Positions 1 through 4,655 of a stretch of DNA of 5,271 nucleotides are shown piece after piece. Where the stretch lies: NCBI GenBank assembly GCA_021786695.1, contig JAJYMT010000028.1:1-5271 (forward strand). The letters are read 5' to 3'. The notes beneath the pieces were generated by a model. It searched no databases and was not told the origin of the DNA. It worked only from the letters and a program-made list of their open reading frames with translations. Both the position numbers and the translations under genes were made by a program. Numbering within the stretch: the stretch's first letter is position 1; the number at the start of each line of letters is the position of its first letter. The stretch comes from a bacterium (GTDB lineage Bacteria > Patescibacteriota > Patescibacteriia > Patescibacteriales > GWE2-39-37).

Positions 1-71
1 GCATCGGCCGCTTTTTTCTGTGCAACCGATTCATACAGGCCTCTGGCGTATTGTTTGGCTGAAATTTTCAT
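1..71 (-). CDS. atpH: F0F1 ATP synthase subunit delta, N-terminal fragment (3' end outside window)
   Basis: Reading on the minus strand from the ATG at 71-69 gives 23 complete codons to the window edge: MKISAKQYARGLYESVAQK then KAAD. The opening 'isa..YAraLyea' is characteristic of the delta (OSCP) subunit, which connects the top of F1 to the b dimer of the peripheral stalk. Position after atpF is the canonical operon order. The fragment is too short to judge the rest of the protein. The start is supported by the family opening at the expected distance and by the stop-free frame to the edge. Confidence 0.85.
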   Translation of the reverse strand, partial: MKISAKQYARGLYESVAQKKAAD

Positions 72-76
72 ATTTC

Positions 77-166
77 TATTGTCATCCTGAGCGATGGCGA
101 AGGATCTTTAATATATCTTAAAACGTATTATAGATTCTTCGTCGATTACTCCTCAGAATGACAATA
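77..166. repeat. Two-stem inverted repeat between atpF and atpH
   Basis: The outer arms pair over 15 positions: 77-91 (TATTGTCATCCTGAG) with 152-166 (CTCAGAATGACAATA), with one non-Watson-Crick pair at 86/157 that is G-U in the minus RNA. After an asymmetric internal loop, the inner arms pair over 16 positions (98-113 with 126-141) with a mismatch at 108/131 and a non-canonical pair at 103/136; the terminal loop is 114-125. The arm pattern GTCATyCTGAG...CGAAGrATCT is one I recall as a common dispersed hairpin repeat in bacterial and metagenomic genomes. That recollection is not verified by a search. The element covers nearly all of the 98-nt spacer and no ORF lies in it. Confidence 0.8.
85..88 (-). 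promoter_or_regulatory. SD-like AGGA of atpH inside a repeat arm
   Basis: On the minus strand, AGGA (88-85) lies 13 nt before the atpH ATG, farther than the usual 5-9 nt. It is the only purine-rich SD-like motif before this gene, and it lies within the outer arm of the inverted repeat. Folding of the repeat would bury it. A non-SD start in the A-rich AATAGAAAT next to the ATG is the alternative. Confidence 0.35.
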
Positions 167-169
167 AAG

Positions 170-667
170 TTATTTCACATCCTTTACGATTTTTTTAATC
201 ATCTCGGCGTCGTCTTTGCCGGTCAGCTTTTTATCCAATAATTTCTCAAGCGACAGGGCAACCAGATCCGCCACCTCCGCCTTGATCTCTTTTAAGGTGC
301 TCGCTTTTTCGGCGCGCATCTTTTCCTTCTCAGTGTTGATGATCGCTCCGATCTCTTCCTTGGTCTGGGCAATCAGCTCATCCCGCCGCAGAGCCGCCTC
401 CTTGGCGGTCTTTTCCATCACTGCCGCCGCCTCTTTCTTGGCCGCGGTGATGATTTCATTGCGTTCCGTTTCCGCCTGGACCAGCCGCTGTTCGATTTTT
501 TTCGCGTCCTCAAGACCCTTTTCGACCGTAGCCGTTCGGTCGGCCATCACCCTGAACAGCGGCTTCAACGCGAAAAAATACAGCACCGCGAAAACGATCG
601 CGAAGTTGATGATCTGGGCGATTAGTAATTTTACATCCAAGTGGAAGGTGGAGATTAGGGAGTCCAT
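170..667 (-). CDS. atpF: F0F1 ATP synthase subunit b
   Basis: Peripheral stalk subunit that anchors F1 to subunit a. The 165-residue protein has the standard design. A short N-terminus comes first, then one membrane helix (about 14-35, IAQIINFAIVFAVLYFFALK) with the conserved N-F pattern at the membrane entry. KPLFRVMADRTATVEKGLEDA follows, matching the family 'kPl...l.eR...I..gl.dAe'. The rest is a long charged, Ala/Glu/Lys/Arg-rich helix (45-150) expected to form the right-handed b-b dimer. The C-terminal segment VADLVALSLEKLLDKKLT matches the delta-binding end. Length is normal (about 155-170). There is one b gene here and no second b' gene next to it, consistent with a homodimer. The start at 667 has no SD (TTAACTAATTTT before ATG). 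The TAA stop is 3 nt from the inverted repeat that separates it from atpH. Confidence 0.95.
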   Translation of the reverse strand: MDSLISTFHLDVKLLIAQIINFAIVFAVLYFFALKPLFRVMADRTATVEKGLEDAKKIEQRLVQAETERNEIITAAKKEAAAVMEKTAKEAALRRDELIAQTKEEIGAIINTEKEKMRAEKASTLKEIKAEVADLVALSLEKLLDKKLTGKDDAEMIKKIVKDVK

Positions 668-673
668 AAAATT

Positions 674-792
674 AGTTAAAAGTTAAAAGTGCAAAGTTCA
701 AAGTCGCAGTTTAAAATCCAAAGTTAAGAATTAAAACTTTTAACTGTTAATTGGAACTTTTAACTTTTAATTTTTAACTTTTAACTTTTTAA
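674..792. repeat. Two opposed arrays of 7-nt repeats (heptamer palindrome)
   Basis: From 674 to 736 the plus strand can be read as nine 7-nt units. The first two are AGTTAAA, followed by degenerate relatives: AGTGCAA, AGTTCAA, AGTCGCA, GTTTAAA, ATCCAAA, GTTAAGA and ATTAAAA. From 737 the unit appears inverted as CTTTTAA: 737-743, then CTGTTAA, a 6-nt TTGGAA, then 757-763, 764-770, 771-777 (TTTTTAA) and 778-784, and a final 8-nt copy to 792. Units 755-789 are the cleanest, with AACTTTT in copies 1, 2, 4 and 5 and AATTTTT in copy 3. The two halves are reverse complements in pattern, so the region can form a long imperfect hairpin or a slipped family of hairpins. It fills the leader of atpF up to 7 nt from its ATG. 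No ORF is present. Confidence 0.75.
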
Positions 793-802
793 TAATCTTA
801 CT

Positions 803-832
803 ACTGCCCCGAACAGAATAATTCGAAGCAGT
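803..832 (-). other. Eleven-pair RNA hairpin in the atpE-atpF spacer
   Basis: The minus-strand transcript can pair 832-822 (ACTGCTTCGAA) with 813-803 (TTCGGGGCAGT) over 11 consecutive positions, leaving an 8-nt loop (814-821). Two of the pairs (827/808 and 826/809) are U-G and exist only in the minus-strand RNA; in the plus strand they would be A-C mismatches. No T run follows, so a terminator is unlikely. A barrier to 3' exonucleases, or a processing site that raises the level of the c-subunit message, is plausible but inferred. Confidence 0.5.
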
Positions 833-843
833 TTGCAAAATCA

Positions 844-857
844 CTAACGATTGTTAG
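844..857 (-). other. Short hairpin just after the atpE stop
   Basis: Immediately after the atpE TAA, the minus-strand RNA reads CTAAC AATC GTTAG, a 5-bp stem with a 4-nt loop, followed by TGATTTTGC. It looks like a very weak intrinsic terminator or a 3'-end-stabilising hairpin. The stem is A/T-rich and the T run is only four, so efficient termination is unlikely, as expected inside an operon. Confidence 0.3.
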
Positions 858-858
858 C

Positions 859-1071
859 TTATTTGATGCTGAAAGCGATCACCAGCGCGTAGATGGCGAT
901 CGCTTCAGCGAAAGCGGCGGCCAGTAACATCGGCGCCAGGATCTTGCCGGTGGCTTCCGGGTTGCGGCCGATCGCTTCCATCGCTTTGGCGCCGATCATA
1001 CCGATGCCGATGGCCGGAGCAATCGAGCCGATGCCGATGGCCAGGGCCTTGGCGAGCATTACATTTTCCAT
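859..1071 (-). CDS. atpE: F0F1 ATP synthase subunit c (proteolipid)
   Basis: Forms the rotating c-ring of Fo. It is a 70-residue hairpin of two membrane helices. Helix 1 (about 5-28) carries the glycine-rich packing pattern AIGIGSIAPAIGIGMIG. The polar loop GRNPEA (35-40) matches the conserved R-Q/N-P loop that contacts the F1 gamma and epsilon subunits. Helix 2 (about 46-68) contains the ion-carrying carboxylate Glu56 in AAFAEAIAIYALVIAF. Aligned with Na+-type c subunits such as Ilyobacter, the helix-1 Gln is Ile23 and the Ser-Thr after the carboxylate is Ala57-Ile58. The Na+ ligands are therefore missing, and H+ coupling is predicted. The start at 1071 has no SD (AACAAACAAAT before ATG). 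An alternative ATG at 1059 (Met5) has a weak GGA 7-8 nt upstream and would give 66 residues. The gene lies between two long repeat-filled spacers. Confidence 0.97.
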   Translation of the reverse strand: MENVMLAKALAIGIGSIAPAIGIGMIGAKAMEAIGRNPEATGKILAPMLLAAAFAEAIAIYALVIAFSIK

Positions 1072-1092
1072 ATTTGTTTGTTATTAATTATT

Positions 1093-1233
1093 TTATTTTG
1101 TCGGGTGGACAGTTGAGCGGGCTTTGCGACGTAGCGGGCACGGTTCCGCCTCGGGCGGAGAGCGAAGGAGCAAGCCAGCGAAAAACCTCGCCGGGGTTTT
1201 TCGCGAAGCGAAGCTGTCTGCCCGACAAAATAA
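1093..1233. repeat. GC-rich palindromic element with 20-nt terminal inverted repeats
   Basis: A 141-nt element occupies most of the atpB-atpE spacer. The left arm, 1093-1112, and the reverse complement of the right arm, 1214-1233, agree at 18 of 20 positions (TTATTTTGTCGGG start, GACAG end). The two differences (1106/1220 and 1107/1219) become U-G and G-U pairs in plus-strand RNA but mismatches in the minus-strand message. Inside are a 10-bp perfect stem GCGAAAAACC/GGTTTTTCGC (1178-1187 with 1195-1204), a TCCGCC/GGCGGA stem (1145-1150 with 1154-1159), and a direct repeat AGCGGGC (1116-1122, 1133-1139). Its core is clearly more GC-rich than the flanking spacer. There is no ORF and no obvious target-site duplication. 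It resembles a MITE-like or REP-like dispersed element; its copy number in the genome cannot be seen here. Confidence 0.7.
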
Positions 1234-1245
1234 GCTATTAAAAAT

Positions 1246-2124
1246 TTAATGTTCTTCTGCGCTGGTATTCATCGTCAAGTAGGACAGGATCAGCATCGAA
1301 AAGATCAGCGCCTGGACGATGCCGACGATCACTTCCAAGAACATGAACGGAATCGGCACCCCGAAGGCCAGGAGCGCGGACATCGAGGCCAGAAGGACTT
1401 CGCCGGCGAAAATGTTGCCGAACAGACGGAAGGAAAGCGAAGCAACCTTGGCGACCTCGCCGATGATCTCGATCAGGCCGACGAAGGCCTTGATCGGATT
1501 GACCACCAGCACCGTCGGGTCCTGCCTGATTTTTTTCGGTATTTCCAGGAACGCCTTAAAATTGATGAACTTGTTCAGATAATGCCAGGCGCCGAGCGCC
1601 ATTACTCCGAAGACGTGGCTCGCCACCACGCCGATGATCGCGAGCGCCAGGGTGGTATTCAGGTCCGCGGTACCGCCGCGGAAATACGGTACGAACACTT
1701 TTTCCCGCCCTTCCGCCACCACTTGTCCGATCGAGCCGACTCCGGGCAATAGCCCCATCCAATTGGACAGCAGGATGAAGATGAAAAATGAAAAGACCAA
1801 CGGGAAATATTTCATCGACTTGGCGCGCGAACCGGTGACCGAATCGAACAATCCGAGAAAGCCCTCAACGATCATTTCAAACGCATTCTGCAGGCCGCGC
1901 GGCACCGCCTTGATCGAACGCTTGATTGCGATACTGAGAATCAGGACGATAATCACCACCAGCCAGGAATTGGCCAAAGAGTTGGTCACCTTCAGGCCCC
2001 CGACATGAAACAATGGCTCGGCGAACAAGGTGCTCTCGGTCTTGATATTCCCTTCTCCGGCCGGCAGTTGCGTCCCTTCGGCCGCCGCGGGCTTTTCGAT
2101 TATTTCGCTATTCGTCTCTTTCAT
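1246..2124 (-). CDS. atpB: F0F1 ATP synthase subunit a
   Basis: Membrane stator subunit of Fo that forms the two half-channels and, with the c-ring, the proton path. The 292-residue protein has all key features. NWMGLLPGVGS (121-131) matches the family NliGLlPG segment. VASLSFRLFGNIFAGEVLL (227-245) contains the essential arginine at Arg233 (equivalent to E. coli Arg210) and Glu242 (equivalent to Glu219). QALIFSMLILSYL (271-283) is the final helix with its conserved Gln. Hydrophobic helices lie near 53-68, 107-127, 157-178, 212-222 with the RLFGN helix, and 254-283. The first 30 or so residues are hydrophilic, rich in Lys, Glu and Ala, and not conserved in the family. The start at 2124 overlaps the upstream gene by 17 nt; ATAAGAGCAAAG upstream is at best a weak SD. 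The C-terminus is short and acidic (TSAEEH). The 174-nt gap to atpE is unusually long and is filled by a palindromic repeat. Confidence 0.97.
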   Translation of the reverse strand: MKETNSEIIEKPAAAEGTQLPAGEGNIKTESTLFAEPLFHVGGLKVTNSLANSWLVVIIVLILSIAIKRSIKAVPRGLQNAFEMIVEGFLGLFDSVTGSRAKSMKYFPLVFSFFIFILLSNWMGLLPGVGSIGQVVAEGREKVFVPYFRGGTADLNTTLALAIIGVVASHVFGVMALGAWHYLNKFINFKAFLEIPKKIRQDPTVLVVNPIKAFVGLIEIIGEVAKVASLSFRLFGNIFAGEVLLASMSALLAFGVPIPFMFLEVIVGIVQALIFSMLILSYLTMNTSAEEH

Positions 2125-2506
2125 CGTTTTTTGCTTTGCTCTTATCCTCGCCTTCGATCTGCTTGAAGGCGCGCATCGCGTTCCTGATCAGGCCGAACAT
2201 CGAAATCAAAAAGGCGATCATGGTAGTGGCCAGAAAAATCCAGGGTGCCGTGTCGTATCTGCGATCCAGCCACTTGCCCAAAAAAAGACCCAAAAGGAGC
2301 GGCGCCAAGATCCAACCGCTGGCCGAGTAAAATATCGCGAGCGCCGGTTGCCACCAGACGCGCTGGCCGCTGATTTCCGGAAATTCCGGCTTCGCCGGCA
2401 ACTCTTCTTCCGGTTCCAGGCGCACGCCTTTCTTTTTTTCCGCTTCCAGCAGCGCCGTTGTTTCCGAGATCGCGCTATGGTCTTTTTTCACTTCCCGCTT
2501 CGCCAT
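2108..2506 (-). CDS. atpZ: AtpZ/AtpI family F0F1 ATP synthase assembly protein
   Basis: First gene of the atp cluster. It encodes a 132-residue membrane protein of the AtpZ/AtpI type, a family implicated in c-ring assembly and in Mg2+/Ca2+ handling by ATP synthase operons. A charged, probably cytoplasmic N-terminal stretch of about 50 residues comes first. Two membrane segments follow, near 55-77 and 88-108, separated by the family motif LGKWLDRRYDTAPW. That motif matches the usual 'G..lD...gt.Pw' between the helices of AtpZ proteins. The C-terminus is a highly charged tail (EGEDKSKAKNDERDE). The two-helix topology favours AtpZ over the four-helix AtpI of Enterobacteria. The N-terminal extension makes it longer than many family members. 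The ATG at 2506 has no SD. The TAG stop lies inside atpB: the two genes overlap by 17 nt, suggesting coupled translation. Confidence 0.85.
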   Translation of the reverse strand: MAKREVKKDHSAISETTALLEAEKKKGVRLEPEEELPAKPEFPEISGQRVWWQPALAIFYSASGWILAPLLLGLFLGKWLDRRYDTAPWIFLATTMIAFLISMFGLIRNAMRAFKQIEGEDKSKAKNDERDE

Positions 2507-2617
2507 ATGTTTTGGAAAACAAAAAGGGACAGCCGTTGTCCTTTAAGTTCTGCGATTACGATTACGATATTTTTTGGTAATTCCAAAATTCGGTTGGTGG
2601 CCGGCTTTCCACCGCTC
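2507..2617 (-). promoter_or_regulatory. Probable 5' leader of the atp operon with small hairpins
   Basis: The minus-strand RNA can form three small stems. GGTGG pairs with CCACC (2613-2609 with 2600-2596; 8-nt loop). TTTTGG pairs with CCAAAA (2588-2583 with 2577-2572; 5-nt loop). GGACA pairs with TGTCC (2541-2537 with 2531-2527; 5-nt loop) and is followed by CTTTTTG. A fourth symmetric stretch, GTTTTCCAAAAC (2520-2509), ends 2 nt before the ATG and leaves no room for an SD. The CCAAAA in that stretch is identical to the 3' arm of the second stem, so the two compete for TTTTGG. No known riboswitch or leader class was recognised. The stems are short and could be accidental. Confidence 0.35.
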
Positions 2618-2623
2618 AATTTA

Positions 2624-2652
2624 ATTATTTAATACTACACTAAAAAAGTCAA
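2624..2652 (-). promoter_or_regulatory. Predicted sigma70-type promoter for the atp operon
   Basis: On the minus strand there is TTGACT (2652-2647; five of six matches to TTGACA), a 17-nt spacer, then AATAAT (2629-2624; five of six to TATAAT). The spacing is the optimal 17 nt. It begins 13 nt after the tatD stop and would start transcription near 2617, leaving a leader of about 110 nt before the AtpZ-like gene. This is the only gene-free stretch between the two gene groups. The region is AT-rich, which makes chance -10 matches easier. The good -35 box and the spacing are the main support. Confidence 0.55.
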
Positions 2653-2665
2653 GGGTTTATAAAAT

Positions 2666-3505
2666 TTATAGCCGAAATAAGTTTTTTGCATTTTTTGTGC
2701 TAACTTCAGCTATTTTATCCTTTGACAATCCTTTGATTTCAGCGATTCTCTTTGCCACCTCTTCCACATATGCCGGTTCGTTGCGCTGGCCTCGATATGG
2801 TATTGGCGTGATGAACGGCGCGTCGGTTTCGATCAAAAATTTATCGTTCGGGATTTTTCGCAGCAATTCATCCCACTGCCGGTTAAAGGTAATCAGTCCG
2901 GTAAAGGAAATAAGCAGGCCGAGCGAAAAATATTCCCAGGCCAGGTCGATGCCGCCGGAGAAACAATGCACCACGCCCCAGGGCCGGTCGGCCGCGAATT
3001 CTGCCCGATGTTCTTTCTTGAAATCCTTCAGGATCGCCAGCAGATCGTCGTGCGCCTCGCGGCAATGGATGATCACCGGCTTATTGACTTCACGGGATAA
3101 CGAGAGCTGCGACAAAAAGGCCTGCTGTTGTTTTTCTTTGGCCCGCGCCTGTTCCGCGCCGCGCGGCAGGTGATAATAGTCCAGGCCGACCTCGCCGATC
3201 GCCACGACCTCGCGCGCCGACGCCAGCCGCGCATAGGCGTCATGATCGAAATCCTCGCCGCTGGTCGTGAAATCATAATCCTCGCCTTGCGCCTCCTGCT
3301 TTTCCAGATGGATCGGATGCAGGCCCACGGCCGCGTAGACGCCGCGTTCGTATTTGGTCGCATAGTCGATCGCCCGCTTCGAGGTTTTCGCTTCCACGCC
3401 CACCAGGATCATCCAGACATTCCCGGCAAGCGATCGCTGGATTACCTCGTCGGCGTCATCCTTGAAGGCCCTGAAATTAAGATGGCAATGAGTATCTATA
3501 TACAT
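2666..3505 (-). CDS. tatD: TatD family metal-dependent hydrolase / DNase
   Basis: TIM-barrel amidohydrolase-fold nuclease of the TatD family. Characterised relatives are Mg2+/Mn2+-dependent 3'-5' exonucleases or AP-endonuclease-like enzymes of the cytoplasm. All metal-site motifs are present in the 279 residues: DTHCHLN (Asp4, His6, His8), AVGLHP (His63), AIGEVGLDYY (Glu105), PVIIHCREA (His147), GVVHCFSGG (His180) and LIETDAPFITP (Asp228), followed by YRGQRNEP. Length is normal for the family (about 255-280). A slightly expanded acidic loop at residues 68-92 (EKQEAQGEDYDF onward) lies between the GLHP and GEVG motifs. The start at 3505 puts DTHCHL four residues in, as usual. There is no SD, because the upstream bases are the AT-rich heptamer array. 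Whether this copy acts on DNA or on another substrate cannot be told from sequence. No terminator is visible after its stop, so the atp genes may also receive read-through. Confidence 0.95.
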   Translation of the reverse strand: MYIDTHCHLNFRAFKDDADEVIQRSLAGNVWMILVGVEAKTSKRAIDYATKYERGVYAAVGLHPIHLEKQEAQGEDYDFTTSGEDFDHDAYARLASAREVVAIGEVGLDYYHLPRGAEQARAKEKQQQAFLSQLSLSREVNKPVIIHCREAHDDLLAILKDFKKEHRAEFAADRPWGVVHCFSGGIDLAWEYFSLGLLISFTGLITFNRQWDELLRKIPNDKFLIETDAPFITPIPYRGQRNEPAYVEEVAKRIAEIKGLSKDKIAEVSTKNAKNLFRL

Positions 3506-3506
3506 T

Positions 3507-3541
3507 AATTTTAAATTTTTAATTTTAAATTTTTAATTTTT
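3507..3541. repeat. Five-copy 7-nt tandem repeat at the sua5/tatD junction
   Basis: Read on the plus strand, copies 1 and 3 are AATTTTA and copies 2, 4 and 5 are AATTTTT, each starting exactly 7 nt after the last. Equivalently it is a 14-nt unit present about 2.5 times. The array overlaps the last codons and stop of the TsaC-type gene and fills the whole 5-nt gap to tatD, so it also supplies the leader immediately upstream of the tatD ATG. It has the same period and the same AA(C/T)TTT(T/A) pattern as the array at 755-789. The AT richness contrasts sharply with the GC-richer coding sequence on both sides. A low-complexity AT tract could mimic this, but the strict 7-nt phasing over five units argues for a real tandem repeat. 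Confidence 0.75.
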
Positions 3542-4137
3542 GTGTCTCCCTGCCGTAATACTTTCGGCTCTTTGCCGGTCAGATCGATGAAGGTCGAACC
3601 CTTTGATTTTTTCAACCGTCCGACGTCGACGATCAGGTCGGGAGCGTGCTTGCGTCCATGAAAATATTTTAGCACATCCCGCGCGCTTTGGGCAGCCGGC
3701 AGGTCAGCAAGGTTGGCCGAGGTGGAAACGAGCGGCCGGCCGAGCCGCTTCACCAGAGCGGAAGCAAAATCATTGCTCGAAATTCTCACGCCGCCGCTGG
3801 CCTGACCCAGTATTCTCCGGCCTGGTTTGGTCGCGGGCAAGACGAGCGACAACGGCCCGGGCCAATGTTTTTTAGCCAACCTCTTGGCGCCCACGTTGAA
3901 TTTGACATATTTTTCCGCCATCGCCCGGCTGGCCGCAATGAACGGCAGATGTTTCGTCCTTTCCCTGCCCTTGATCAGGTAGATCTTCCCGACTGCCCGC
4001 CCGTTTTCCAGATCGCAACCCAGGCCGTAAAAGGTCTCCGTCGGATAGACGACTGTTTTGCCCTGTCGCAGATATTTTAAAACAGAAGCGATCACCTCTG
4101 TTTTGTTCGATCCGTCCAGTTTGATTATTCTGGTCAT
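3511..4137 (-). CDS. tsaC: Threonylcarbamoyl-AMP synthase (TsaC/YrdC/Sua5 family)
   Basis: Makes threonylcarbamoyl-AMP from threonine, bicarbonate and ATP, the first step of t6A modification at position 37 of ANN-decoding tRNAs; cytoplasmic. The 208 residues are a single YrdC domain. GKTVVYPTETFYGLGCD (26-42) is the N-terminal signature. KGRERTKHLPF (56-66) carries the conserved Lys/Arg. HWPGPLSLVL (91-100), GVRISSND (116-123), PLVSTSAN (135-142), GSTFIDLT (180-187) and VLRQG (193-197) complete the set. The separate C-terminal Sua5 domain is absent, so this is the short TsaC-like form. After VLRQG, where the conserved domain normally ends, there are 11 further residues, DTKIKNLKLKI, mostly encoded by a 7-nt repeat array. 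The start overlaps the cvpA stop (ATGA), without an SD. The TAA stop is 5 nt before tatD. The TsaD, TsaB and TsaE partners are not in the window. Confidence 0.93.
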   Translation of the reverse strand: MTRIIKLDGSNKTEVIASVLKYLRQGKTVVYPTETFYGLGCDLENGRAVGKIYLIKGRERTKHLPFIAASRAMAEKYVKFNVGAKRLAKKHWPGPLSLVLPATKPGRRILGQASGGVRISSNDFASALVKRLGRPLVSTSANLADLPAAQSARDVLKYFHGRKHAPDLIVDVGRLKKSKGSTFIDLTGKEPKVLRQGDTKIKNLKLKI

Positions 4138-4655
4138 CGGTTAAGTATGAATTTAAACTTGTCCATAACCTCCGGTAAAATCGGCTGCAACGCCGCGACG
4201 AAAGCTAAAAAATATGGCGCGAATTGCGAACCGGCGATCTGACGATCGAGCAACGTTCCCAGAATCGGCTGGGTTCGAACGACATACAGAACCAGCCCGA
4301 TGGCGAGCGCCCCTTCCAACAGGCCGAAAACCAGGCCGGCCAGCCGGTTGATGGTTTTCAGAAACGGGATGATCGACAGCAGATTGAAGCTGCGGTCGAG
4401 CATCGCGAAGCCGAAAGCGACCAGACGGTTAACCAGGGTGAAAATCAGGATAAAAGTCACGATCCGGCCAAAGGAGGTAAAACCGAGAAACAGATTCGAA
4501 AGCCAATCGGCTGTGATTTCGGAAAACATCACCGCCGCCCAGACGCCGGCGAGCAGCCCGGCTAAGGAACCGACTGTCCGCACCAGGCCGAAAAACAGGC
4601 CGTAAAAGACAAATCCGGCCAAAGCGGTCAACAGGATGATATCGATAAAAGTCAT
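4134..4655 (-). CDS. cvpA: CvpA family integral membrane protein
   Basis: A 173-residue, strongly hydrophobic protein of the CvpA (colicin V production) family. The N-terminal pattern MTFIDIILLTALAGFVFYGL followed by FFGLVRTVGS matches the family opening 'DiillillllfalrGfrrGlvre'. NRLAGLVFGLLEG at residues 103-115 matches the second family hallmark. About four membrane segments can be drawn: roughly 4-24, 28-46, 62-84 and 104-126. A less hydrophobic C-terminal part follows, ending in a basic tail. The biochemical function of the family is not settled; members have been linked to colicin V secretion and envelope homeostasis, and no role can be read from this sequence. The ATG at 4655 has no SD (preceded by GCTAAACCG). 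Its TGA stop overlaps the ATG of the next gene in an ATGA, which implies translational coupling to the Sua5-type gene. Confidence 0.85.
   Translation of the reverse strand: MTFIDIILLTALAGFVFYGLFFGLVRTVGSLAGLLAGVWAAVMFSEITADWLSNLFLGFTSFGRIVTFILIFTLVNRLVAFGFAMLDRSFNLLSIIPFLKTINRLAGLVFGLLEGALAIGLVLYVVRTQPILGTLLDRQIAGSQFAPYFLAFVAALQPILPEVMDKFKFILNR

Noticed and set aside
216..686. 156-codon plus-strand open frame opposite atpF, and other long plus-strand frames (1249-1752, 2030-2632, 2697-3173, 3128-3508, 3688-4080, 4679-5068)
   Set aside because: Each lies antisense to a gene with clear family motifs. Their composition (Ser/Arg-rich or low-complexity) is that of a reverse-frame shadow, and none shows a recognisable domain.
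674..792. CRISPR array
   Set aside because: Units are only 7 nt with no unique spacers and no cas genes nearby.
859..1071. Na+-translocating ATP synthase
   Set aside because: The helix-1 proline is kept, but the Gln and Ser/Thr ligands are replaced by Ile23, Ala57 and Ile58.
1178..1204. 10-bp stem in the atpB-atpE spacer as an intrinsic terminator
   Set aside because: No T run follows the stem on either strand, and it sits inside a larger palindromic element in the middle of an operon.
2507..2665. Known riboswitch or small RNA gene in the leader
   Set aside because: No recognised aptamer core; only short AT-rich stems are visible.
4134..4136. UGA recoding, as in Gracilibacteria and Absconditabacteria
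   Set aside because: UGA serves as a natural stop at the end of CvpA in an ATGA overlap, and no conserved protein here contains an in-frame UGA.
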